From positions 1 to 11,719 of the forward strand of contig RFGD01000228.1 in the NCBI GenBank assembly GCA_003696705.1: a DNA stretch of 11,719 nt, in the 5' to 3' direction. How positions within the stretch are numbered: position 1 is the stretch's first letter; each line of letters begins with the position of its first letter. This document shows, piece after piece, positions 6,596-11,719 of this stretch. Below the pieces are notes generated by a model. The model ran no database searches and was not told the origin of the DNA. It saw nothing but the letters and a program-made list of their open reading frames with translations. The stretch is from Alphaproteobacteria bacterium. Its GTDB lineage: Bacteria > Pseudomonadota > Alphaproteobacteria > Rhodobacterales > Rhodobacteraceae. The position numbers and the translations under genes are program-made.

Positions 6596-6679
6596 TGGTG
6601 GGCGACCCTGGAATCGAACCAGGCATGGGTCTCCCCGGCGGATTTACAGTCCGCTGCCGCACCTTGCAGCACGTCGCCC
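6596..6679 (-). tRNA. tRNA-Tyr(GTA)
   Basis: Read on the minus strand, this 84-base gene starts GGGCGAC (6679-6673) and ends with the pairing GTCGCCC (6606-6600), discriminator A and an encoded CCA (6598-6596). The anticodon loop CTGTAAA gives GTA, reading tyrosine codons UAC and UAU. The long variable arm is the class II form expected of bacterial tRNA-Tyr. The T arm carries GGTTCGATTCC. The gene diverges from rlmB. Confidence 0.96.
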
Positions 6680-6690
6680 GACGTCCGCGT

Positions 6691-6719
6691 TGATTATCCT
6701 CGCCGCCGGGTGGCGTCAA
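6691..6719 (-). promoter_or_regulatory. Promoter of tRNA-Tyr
   Basis: On the minus strand, TTGACG (6719-6714) and TAATCA (6696-6691) are separated by 17 bases. The -10 ends about 11 bases before the mature 5' end of the tRNA. The -35 is near consensus. It lies in the 105-base divergent region shared with rlmB. Confidence 0.7.
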
Positions 6720-6750
6720 CAGGAATTTCCCTGTATTCGCACGCCCGAGA

Positions 6751-6767
6751 GGTGCCGCCGAGGCACC
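6751..6767 (+). promoter_or_regulatory. Hairpin in the rlmB leader
   Basis: GGTGCC (6751-6756) pairs with GGCACC (6762-6767) around the loop GCCGA, ending 17 bases before the rlmB start. There is no T run, so it is not a terminator. It may affect stability or ribosome access. I found no convincing promoter for rlmB in the same spacer. Confidence 0.35.
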
Positions 6768-6784
6768 GCGCAAGGGAACCGGGC

Positions 6785-7576
6785 ATGAGCACGAAAAAGC
6801 CGAAATGGGTCGTCGAGAAGGAACGGCGTCGAAAGGCCGCGGCAAGCGAAACCGTATGGCTGTTCGGCATCCACGCCGTGCGCGATGCGCTGGTGAACCC
6901 GCGCCGCGAAAAGCTCAGGCTGGTCGTAACGCGCAACGCCCGCGACCGGCTGGCCGACGCCATCGCCGCGGCCGGCATCGAACCCGAGGTTGTCGAGCCG
7001 CGGCGCTTCGACGTGCCCATCGACCCGGCCTCGGTGCATCAGGGGGCGGCGCTCGAGGTCCGGCCGCTGGACTGGGGTCCGCTCGAGGAGGTCTGCGCAC
7101 CCCGACAGGACGGCGCGCCGGTCGTCCTTCTCGACCGGGTTTCGGACCCGCATAACGTCGGCGCCATTCTGCGCTCGGCCGAGGTCTTCGGCGCCCGGGC
7201 CGTCGTCGCCCCGGCCCGGCACTCGGCCCCCGAGACGGGGGCGCTTGCCAAGACGGCGTCGGGCGCGCTCGAGCGTCAACCCTATCTTCGGGTGCGGAAC
7301 CTCGCCGATGCCATGCGCCGGCTTGCCGAGATGGGTTACGTCCTCGTCGGGCTCGACGGCGAGGCGACAGAGACGATCGAGGATGCGCTTGACGCCAGCG
7401 ACGGCGCGCCGGTGGCCCTCGTCCTCGGGGCCGAGGGGCCCGGTCTTCGTCAGCTGACCCGAGAGACCTGCGACAGGCTTGCCCGCATACCGGCCGCGGG
7501 CAGCTTCGGTTCGCTCAACGTGTCGAATGCGGCGGCGGTGGCACTCTACGCGGCCTTCCGGCACCGGACGCGTTGA
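6785..7576 (+). CDS. rlmB: 23S rRNA (guanosine-2'-O)-methyltransferase, RlmB type (TrmH/SpoU family)
   Basis: This 263-residue SpoU-class enzyme transfers methyl from SAM to a ribose 2'-OH, in RlmB at G2251 of the 23S rRNA P-loop. An N-terminal substrate-binding domain (about 23-95, starting WLFGIHAVRDAL) precedes the trefoil-knot catalytic domain. The three SpoU motifs are intact: DRVSDPHNVGAILRSAE (117-133, with N124 and R130), VLGAEGPGL in the middle, and IPAAGSFGSLNVSNAAAV near the C-terminus. A basic Lys/Arg-rich tail occupies the first 20 residues. The ATG at 6785 is the natural start, with GGGAACC shortly upstream; a much longer open frame upstream runs opposite to tRNA-Tyr and the glycosyltransferase and is spurious. 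It could instead modify another rRNA or tRNA site, since SpoU paralogues are hard to separate. Confidence 0.9.
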   Translation: MSTKKPKWVVEKERRRKAAASETVWLFGIHAVRDALVNPRREKLRLVVTRNARDRLADAIAAAGIEPEVVEPRRFDVPIDPASVHQGAALEVRPLDWGPLEEVCAPRQDGAPVVLLDRVSDPHNVGAILRSAEVFGARAVVAPARHSAPETGALAKTASGALERQPYLRVRNLADAMRRLAEMGYVLVGLDGEATETIEDALDASDGAPVALVLGAEGPGLRQLTRETCDRLARIPAAGSFGSLNVSNAAAVALYAAFRHRTR

Positions 7577-7648
7577 CGGCAGGTTTCCGCAAATCAATTC
7601 ACAAAATCGCGAGCACCCCTTCCTGTTGCGAAAATTCTACACATATTG

Positions 7649-7737
7649 GGGGAGGACACGGGATCGGAACACCTGTGTCTCACTTCACTGTCCCTCGTTC
7701 CGTGACTGGCGCCCGGCTTTGCCCGGGCGCTTTTTTT
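7649..7737 (+). ncRNA. Structured 3' UTR or small RNA ending in an intrinsic terminator
   Basis: The 189-base gap after rlmB holds no gene. A stem of GACACGGG (7655-7662) with CCTGTGTC (7672-7679), one G-U pair, encloses a nine-base loop. The loop bases CGGAAC (7665-7670) are complementary to GTTCCG (7697-7702), just upstream of the terminator, which would allow a pseudoknot. In an alternative pairing, GGACA (7654-7658) could pair with TGTCC (7689-7693), excluding the first stem. The element may be the rlmB 3' UTR, a free small RNA, or a leader for the next gene. I recognise no known RNA family and no good promoter directly upstream. Confidence 0.4.
7709..7737 (+). terminator. Rho-independent terminator
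   Basis: GCGCCCGG (7709-7716) and CCGGGCGC (7723-7730) form an eight-pair GC stem with loop CTTTGC, followed directly by seven Ts (7731-7737). It lies 132 bases beyond rlmB and 28 bases before the CoA-binding gene. It is the only classical intrinsic terminator I see in the window. Confidence 0.9.
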
Positions 7738-7765
7738 CGGCGCCGAGGCGCGCTATGGATCGGGC

Positions 7766-8245
7766 ATGAGCGACAAACCCGACGACGATCAGCTGAAGGC
7801 CCTTTTTCGCAAGGTGCGCACCTTTGCCTGCGTCGGTGTGTCCACGAATCCGGTTCGTCCGTCCTATTTCGTGGCCCGCTATCTGACGCTGAAGGGGTTT
7901 CGCGTGATCCCGGTAAACCCCGGCCATGCCGGGAAGACCCTGTTCGGCGAGGTGATCCGCCCCTCGCTCGCCGACATTCCGAAGGACATCCGCGTCGATG
8001 TCGTCGACATCTTTCGCCGCCCCGAGGCCGTGCCCGCGATCGTCGACGAGGCGCTCGCGCATCTCGACGGGCTTGGCGTGATCTGGATGCAGATCGGCGT
8101 GCGCCACGACGAGGCGGCGCGGAAGGCTCGCGAGCATGGCCTTACCGTCCTTCAGGACTGCTGCCCGAAGATCGAGTATCAGCGCCTTTTCGGCGAGTTG
8201 CACATGGGCGGCTTCGTGACCGGCATCATCTCGTCACGGCTCTAG
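7766..8245 (+). CDS. CoA-binding domain protein (YccU-like)
   Basis: This 159-residue, single-domain Rossmann protein belongs to the CoA_binding_2 group, related to the CoA-binding part of succinyl-CoA synthetase. The dinucleotide-type turn is VGVSTNPVRPSY near residues 23-34, followed by GFRVIPVNPGHAG, VDIFRRPE, IWMQIGVRHDEA and the conserved end QDCCPKIEY (130-138). Family members bind CoA or acyl-CoA; the cellular role is not established. The ATG at 7766 has only a weak upstream purine stretch (GGATCGGG), and TATGGA at 7754-7759 could be a -10 yielding an almost leaderless mRNA, but no good -35 accompanies it. The gene ends inside the stop codon of the convergent VOC gene. Confidence 0.85.
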   Translation: MSDKPDDDQLKALFRKVRTFACVGVSTNPVRPSYFVARYLTLKGFRVIPVNPGHAGKTLFGEVIRPSLADIPKDIRVDVVDIFRRPEAVPAIVDEALAHLDGLGVIWMQIGVRHDEAARKAREHGLTVLQDCCPKIEYQRLFGELHMGGFVTGIISSRL

Positions 8246-8655
8246 CGCGCAAAGACCGCGTCCTGACTGGCGAAGCCCTTGATCTCGATCGGATTTCCAG
8301 AGGGGTCGTGGAAGAACATCGTCCACTGCTCGCCCGGCTCGCCGGGAAACCGGACGCTCGGCGGAATGAGGAAGGAAATCCCGGCCGCCTCGAGCCTTTC
8401 CTGCAGCGCCCTGAAGCGTTCGAGCGGCAGGATGACGCCGAAATGCGGCATGGGAACCAGATGCGCGCCGACCCTGCCCGTTGGCCGCGCCTCGAAGGGC
8501 TCGCCAAGATGGAGGCTGAGCTGGTGGCCGAAGAAATCGAAATCGATCCAGGTTTCGGCCTCGCGCCCGATCGCGCAGCCAAGGACATCGGCGTAGAACG
8601 CGCGCGCCTCGTCAAGGTCGCGAACGTTGCAGGCAAGGTGAAAGGCGGTCTGCAT
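8242..8655 (-). CDS. VOC-superfamily protein (glyoxalase/bleomycin-resistance/dioxygenase fold)
   Basis: This 137-residue protein has two beta-alpha-beta-beta-beta repeats. The first begins FHLACNVRDLDEARAFYADVLG (5-26) and the second HFGVILPLERFRALQERL (71-88), ending DPSGNPIEIKG. Candidate metal ligands are H6, H71 and E124, the spacing seen in VOC metalloenzymes, so a functional site is likely. The reaction cannot be read from sequence: lyase, dioxygenase, fosfomycin- or bleomycin-resistance and isomerase activities all occur in the fold. The ATG at 8655 has GGAG five bases upstream. The stop overlaps the convergent CoA-binding gene at a palindromic CTAG. Confidence 0.85.
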   Translation of the reverse strand: MQTAFHLACNVRDLDEARAFYADVLGCAIGREAETWIDFDFFGHQLSLHLGEPFEARPTGRVGAHLVPMPHFGVILPLERFRALQERLEAAGISFLIPPSVRFPGEPGEQWTMFFHDPSGNPIEIKGFASQDAVFAR

Positions 8656-8685
8656 GGCGGCTCCGATCCCGAAGGGTCCGGGGCG

Positions 8686-8714
8686 ACAATATTTCGCGTA
8701 CGCAGCGTTGAAAA
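8686..8714 (-). promoter_or_regulatory. Promoter of the VOC gene
   Basis: On the minus strand, TTTTCA (8714-8709), a 17-base spacer and TATTGT (8691-8686) would start transcription near 8679, about 24 bases before the VOC start codon. Confidence 0.5.
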
Positions 8715-8769
8715 GGACAGGCTTTTGCCCTGCCGCGCGACCGGGGAAAAGGCGCTTGCCGCAACCCGG

Positions 8770-8830
8770 CTGGCGGACGGATGTTCCCCGCCGGGCGTCC
8801 CTGGCGGAACGTTTTCCCGGGCGCCATCCG
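8770..8830 (+). repeat. Imperfect 31-bp tandem repeat upstream of metY
   Basis: CTGGCGGA recurs at 8770 and 8801, each followed by a TTCCC-containing segment and a GGGCG...TCC ending, so two imperfect units of about 31 bp are in tandem. The region lies in the 254-base spacer between the VOC gene and metY. GGGAAAA (8744-8750) is complementary to TTTTCCC (8812-8818), enclosing GGCGG/CCGCC (8773-8777 with 8788-8792). It may be an operator or a structured RNA; neither is established. Confidence 0.4.
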
Positions 8831-8851
8831 AAGTGCCGGGGCGCGACGTTG

Positions 8852-8880
8852 TTGTGCGACGTGCGCCCATCCCATAACGT
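8852..8880 (+). promoter_or_regulatory. metY promoter
   Basis: TTGTGC at 8852-8857 and TAACGT at 8875-8880 are separated by 17 bases. The predicted start near 8887 gives a leader of only about 23 bases, too short for a riboswitch in that transcript. Confidence 0.5.
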
Positions 8881-8909
8881 TCACGCGACCCGAATGACGG
8901 AGAATGCCC

Positions 8910-10217
8910 ATGTCCGAACAACCCAAATACGGTTTCGACACGCTGCAGGTCCACGCCGGCGCGCGGCCCGACCCCGCCACAGGGGCGCGGCAGGTGCCGA
9001 TCTATCAGACGACGGCCTATGTGTTCCGGGATGCCGAACATGCCGCCGCCCTCTTCAATCTTCAGGAAGTCGGCTACATCTATTCGCGACTGACGAACCC
9101 GACCGTTGCCGCGCTGCAAGAGCGTGTGGCCACGCTAGAGGGCGGCGTCGGCGCCGTGGCCTGTTCGTCGGGTCACGCGGCGCAGATCATGGCGCTGTTC
9201 CCGCTGATGGGGCCGGGGCGGAACATCGTCGCCTCGACGCGGCTTTATGGCGGCACCGTCACGCAATTCGGGCAGACGATCCGCCGCTTCGGCTGGTCGG
9301 CGAAGTTCGTCGACTTCGATGACCTCGATGCGCTTCGCGCCGCCATCGACGAGGACACGCGCGCGATCTTCTGCGAATCCATCGCCAATCCCGGCGGCTA
9401 CGTCACCGATCTTGACGCCGTCGCCGAAGTGGCGAGAGACGCCGGGCTGCCGCTCATCGTCGACAACACGTTGGCCACGCCGTGGCTCTGCCGCCCGTTC
9501 GAGCACGGCGCGACGCTCGTCGTCCATTCCGCCACGAAATTTCTGACCGGCAACGGCACGGTGACGGGCGGGGTCGTCGTCGACTCGGGCACCTTCGACT
9601 GGTCGGCCAGCGGCAAGTTCCCATCGCTGTCGGAACCCGAGCCCGCCTATCACGGCCTTCGCTTCCACGAGACCTTCGGCCCGCTGGCCTTCACCTTCCA
9701 CGGCATCGCCGTGGGGCTTCGGGACCTTGGCATGACGCTCAACCCGCAGGCCGCGCATTACACGCTGCTGGGCATCGAAACCTTGTCGCTGCGCATGCAG
9801 CGCCATGTCGAAAACGCCGAGAAGGTGGCCCGCTGGCTCGAGGCCGACCCGCGGATCGAGCGCGTCACCTATGCCGGGCTTCCCTCGTCTCCCTATTACG
9901 AACGCAAGGCCCGCATCTGCCCGCGCGGCGCTGGCGCGCTGTTCACCTTCGCGGTCAAGGGCGGTTACGACGCCTGTGTGAAGCTGGTCGATTCGGTCGA
10001 GCTGTTCAGCCACGTCGCCAACCTTGGGGACACGCGCTCGCTGATCATCCACTCGGCATCGACCACGCACCGCCAGCTGACCCCCGAACAGCAGATCGAG
10101 GCCGGCGCTTCGCCCGACGTGGTGCGCGTCTCGATCGGAATCGAGGACGCCGACGACATCATCGCCGATCTCGACCAGGCGCTCGAGAAGGCGACCGGCA
10201 TGGCGCGCGCCGCCTGA
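8910..10217 (+). CDS. metY: O-acetylhomoserine sulfhydrylase (aminocarboxypropyltransferase)
   Basis: This PLP enzyme converts O-acetyl-L-homoserine and sulfide into homocysteine, or reacts with methanethiol, in methionine synthesis. The 435 residues fit the Cys/Met metabolism PLP family. Visible markers are the substrate/phosphate region YSRLTNPT near the N-terminus, EGGVGAVACSSGHAAQ, the PLP-ring Asp in IVDNTLATPWLCRP, and the Schiff-base lysine (about K210) in HSATKFLTGNGT. The C-terminal SIGIEDADDIIADL is typical. Two ATGs occur (8904 and 8910, ATGCCCATG); 8910 is chosen because ACGGAG (8897-8902) is properly spaced only to it. The length and insertions favour O-acetylhomoserine sulfhydrylase over the shorter cystathionine gamma-synthase or MetZ. 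It is transcribed alone, convergent with the SIMPL gene. Confidence 0.93.
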   Translation: MSEQPKYGFDTLQVHAGARPDPATGARQVPIYQTTAYVFRDAEHAAALFNLQEVGYIYSRLTNPTVAALQERVATLEGGVGAVACSSGHAAQIMALFPLMGPGRNIVASTRLYGGTVTQFGQTIRRFGWSAKFVDFDDLDALRAAIDEDTRAIFCESIANPGGYVTDLDAVAEVARDAGLPLIVDNTLATPWLCRPFEHGATLVVHSATKFLTGNGTVTGGVVVDSGTFDWSASGKFPSLSEPEPAYHGLRFHETFGPLAFTFHGIAVGLRDLGMTLNPQAAHYTLLGIETLSLRMQRHVENAEKVARWLEADPRIERVTYAGLPSSPYYERKARICPRGAGALFTFAVKGGYDACVKLVDSVELFSHVANLGDTRSLIIHSASTTHRQLTPEQQIEAGASPDVVRVSIGIEDADDIIADLDQALEKATGMARAA

Positions 10218-10233
10218 GGGCGCCGGCGCGCCC
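10218..10233. other. Short hairpin between convergent genes
   Basis: GGGCGC (10218-10223) and GCGCCC (10228-10233) enclose CGGC, directly after the metY stop and two bases before the end of the opposing gene. It is symmetrical and could slow polymerase from both sides, but neither strand has a T run, so I do not call it an intrinsic terminator. Confidence 0.4.
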
Positions 10234-10235
10234 GG

Positions 10236-10919
10236 CTATTTCTCGATGGCCACGGTCAGATGCACCGTGGCCGTCACCTCGACCTCGCCGGCGGCGACCG
10301 GCTGCGCGGCGGCCCGGGCTGTCGCCATTTCGAGCATCGGGCGGGGCGCGCCGCCGCCACCTTCGACGATCGACAGGATGGGTCCGCGCTTGACGCCCGC
10401 CGCCGCCGCCAGGGTGTCGGCGCGCTCGATCGCGTCCCGGACGGCCCTTTTCCGCGCCTTTTCCTCGGCCGCCGCCGGATCCGACAGCCCGAGGCTGATC
10501 CCGCGTATCTCGTTCCCGCCGGCCTGGGTCACGGCATCCAGAAGCGCGCCCAGCCGATCGAGCGCGCGCACCTTGACACGCAGCATGTTCGTGGCCCGGT
10601 AGCCGACGATCCGCGGCTGGCGCTGATCCTCGCGCGACCATAGCGGCGTCAGGCCGAGCGCGCTGGTCTGAAGCTCCCGCGCCTCGACGCCTGCGCCCTT
10701 CAAGGCCTTCACCACACGGGCGGCGGCCGATGCGTTCCTTGTCATCGCCTCTGCGGCCTGGCGCGCCTCGGTCGTCACCCCGACCACGACCGTGGCCATG
10801 TCCGGAACGACAGCGACGCGGCCTTCCCCCGTGACTTCTATGACGCGCGCCGGTTCGGCGGCCATGGCGGGCGAAAATGTCGCAAAAACTGCAAGCAGAA
10901 CGGCTGATACTCGGATCAT
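10236..10919 (-). CDS. SIMPL/DUF541 family periplasmic protein
   Basis: This 227-residue protein starts with a Sec signal peptide (about 1-20, ending SPAMA before AEPARV), so it is periplasmic or envelope-associated. The mature part opens IEVTGEGRVAVVPDMATVVVGV and contains the SIMPL-type central helices (KALKGAGVEARELQTSALGL, and later RKRAVRDAIERADTLAAAAGV), as in E. coli YggE and the Brucella BP26 antigen. These proteins are linked to oxidative-stress tolerance and form large oligomers; no enzymatic activity is known. The ATG at 10919 is chosen because the signal peptide starts there and GGAAAGG lies five bases upstream; a longer in-frame ORF continuing through the divergent gene is spurious. 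Convergent with metY, divergent from the next gene. Confidence 0.9.
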   Translation of the reverse strand: MIRVSAVLLAVFATFSPAMAAEPARVIEVTGEGRVAVVPDMATVVVGVTTEARQAAEAMTRNASAAARVVKALKGAGVEARELQTSALGLTPLWSREDQRQPRIVGYRATNMLRVKVRALDRLGALLDAVTQAGGNEIRGISLGLSDPAAAEEKARKRAVRDAIERADTLAAAAGVKRGPILSIVEGGGGAPRPMLEMATARAAAQPVAAGEVEVTATVHLTVAIEK

Positions 10920-10990
10920 GGCACCTTTCCCTGGACTGACATGTGAAACCTGCAAAACGCTGCCGATGGGCCTGCGGGTCCTTGTTCCTG

Positions 10991-11018
10991 TTTTCATTCT
11001 GCCCCGCCTTGGGATAAA
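10991..11018 (+). promoter_or_regulatory. Possible promoter of the terminal gene
   Basis: TTTTCA at 10991-10996 and GATAAA at 11013-11018, with a 16-base spacer, lie in the 135-base divergent region before the last gene. The -10 is reasonable and the -35 moderate. Confidence 0.4.
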
Positions 11019-11054
11019 AGTCGAACGAGCGCCCCGGCGCCGGCAGGAGGGAAA

Positions 11055-11719
11055 TTGTCGGGCAAATCCGAAATGACGCCAGATCTGGCCCTGAACCTCT
11101 CGCACGAGGGCGTCGCGCTTCTTGCGCGCGCGGGTGCCGAGGGGTGGGTCGTCCTGGGCAACGTCTCGCTCGACGATCCGGCTTTCGCGAGCCGGCTGGC
11201 CGAGCTGCGCGAGGCCGCCGCCAAGAGGGGCGGGCCGGACTTCGTGACCAAGCTGGTCATCCCGAATTCCGAGATCCTCTATACGCGCCTTGACGTGGGG
11301 CCGGACACGGGCGACCGCGTGGCACAGATCCGCGACGCGCTCGAGGGGCTGACGCCCTATCGGCCGGACGAACTCGCCTTCGATTGGCGCGAAAGGGGCG
11401 CGGCCGTGGATGTCGCCGTTGTCGCGCTCGAAACGCTCGACGAGGCGCAGGAATTCGCCGTCTCGAACGGGTTTCGGCCGGTCGCCTTCGTGGCCATTCC
11501 GCCAGAGGGCGCCTTCGAGGGAGAGCCCCTTCTCGGCCGCGCACCAACGGCAGACGACTACCTCGGGCCCGACACCGAGGTCGCCGCCGACGCGGCAGCG
11601 ATCCGGATCACAAGCGCAGAAACTGACAAGGGCGCCGGACGATCGTCCGCGGCGCGCGAAGGCCGGCCGAAGGATGCCAAAGCGGCGGCCGGCGCGGAGG
11701 CGACCCAAGGTGATGCGCC
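11055..11719 (+). CDS. Unrecognised protein with Ala-rich tail, 5' part (3' end outside window)
   Basis: An open frame of about 221 codons runs off the window end without a stop. The first 165 or so residues look folded: TPDLALNLSHEGVALLARA, alternating strand and helix, and then LVIPNSEILYTRLDVG...ALEGLTPYRPDELAFDW. That block faintly resembles the PilM/GspL actin-like ATPase group, where IP-x-x-x-I/V-L-Y and TPY-x-x-D/E-L segments occur; this is weak inference. From about residue 170 the sequence becomes low-complexity and Ala/Lys/Glu-rich, suggesting a long disordered region. The start is uncertain: TTG at 11055 lies four bases after AGGAGG (11045-11050), whereas the first ATG (11073) is 22 bases away, so I prefer TTG. 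The N-terminus has no signal peptide. Confidence 0.65.
   Translation, partial: MSGKSEMTPDLALNLSHEGVALLARAGAEGWVVLGNVSLDDPAFASRLAELREAAAKRGGPDFVTKLVIPNSEILYTRLDVGPDTGDRVAQIRDALEGLTPYRPDELAFDWRERGAAVDVAVVALETLDEAQEFAVSNGFRPVAFVAIPPEGAFEGEPLLGRAPTADDYLGPDTEVAADAAAIRITSAETDKGAGRSSAAREGRPKDAKAAAGAEATQGDA

Noticed and set aside
5570..6784. Long plus-strand ORF running through the glycosyltransferase and tRNA-Tyr into rlmB
   Set aside because: It is antisense to a gene with clear motifs and crosses a tRNA; rlmB similarity starts only at 6785.
7649..7737. 4.5S (SRP) RNA or 6S RNA
   Set aside because: The conserved GGAAGGAAGCAGC-type apical region of SRP RNA is absent, and the stretch is too short and lacks the large central bubble of 6S RNA.
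8656..8909. SAM-II, SAH, SAM/SAH or cobalamin riboswitch upstream of metY
   Set aside because: I looked for the GCTAAA-type core and pseudoknot of SAM-II, the SAH core and the cobalamin box and saw none. The likely promoter leaves a leader of only about 23 bases.
10920..11708. Long N-terminal extension of the SIMPL protein on the minus strand
   Set aside because: A signal peptide begins at 10919 with a good ribosome-binding site; the upstream open frame is antisense to the terminal plus-strand gene.

Overview
The window looks like chromosomal core sequence from a high-GC alphaproteobacterium, most likely of the Rhodobacteraceae/Paracoccaceae. This rests on base composition, on the gene order hisB-hisH-hisA-hisF-hisE with a separate small hisE, and on tightly packed genes with GC-rich spacers. 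I see no integrase, transposase, CRISPR array, toxin-antitoxin pair or defence genes. The taxonomic call is inference; no 16S is present.

Layout. (1) 2-1272: the 3' part of a calcineurin-like phosphoesterase gene, overlapping by ATGA with a TerC-family membrane protein gene. (2) 1273-1639: two identical tRNA-Gly(GCC) genes in direct repeat, each with its own similar promoter. (3) 1728-5428: histidine biosynthesis genes hisB, hisH, hisA, hisF and hisE on the plus strand, interrupted by a minus-strand secreted DUF2147 gene between hisH and hisA. hisA, hisF and hisE are coupled by overlapping codons. hisB and hisA have matching promoter elements. (4) 5438-6679, minus strand: a putative GT-A-fold glycosyltransferase and, upstream of it, tRNA-Tyr(GTA). 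(5) 6785-8245, plus strand: an RlmB-type 23S rRNA 2'-O-methyltransferase, a structured non-coding stretch ending in a strong intrinsic terminator, and a CoA-binding Rossmann protein. (6) 8242-8655, minus strand: a VOC-family protein sharing a CTAG stop with the previous gene. (7) 8910-10217: metY-type O-acetylhomoserine sulfhydrylase. (8) 10236-10919, minus strand: a secreted SIMPL/DUF541 protein. (9) 11055 to the window end: the 5' part of a protein with faint PilM/GspL resemblance and an Ala-rich tail, probably starting at TTG.

How the genes work together. HisE hydrolyses PR-ATP, HisA isomerises ProFAR to PRFAR, HisH supplies ammonia to HisF to make IGP, and HisB dehydrates IGP. The other steps (hisG, hisI, hisC, histidinol-phosphate phosphatase, hisD) must be encoded elsewhere. 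The two tRNA-Gly genes, tRNA-Tyr and RlmB belong to translation. MetY belongs to homocysteine/methionine synthesis. The remaining genes are envelope or general-purpose proteins with no evident shared pathway.

I found no clear undescribed multi-gene system. The most worthwhile signals are regulatory: the shared hisB/hisA promoter box, the paired tRNA-Gly promoters, the structured RNA after rlmB, and an imperfect 31-bp repeat upstream of metY.
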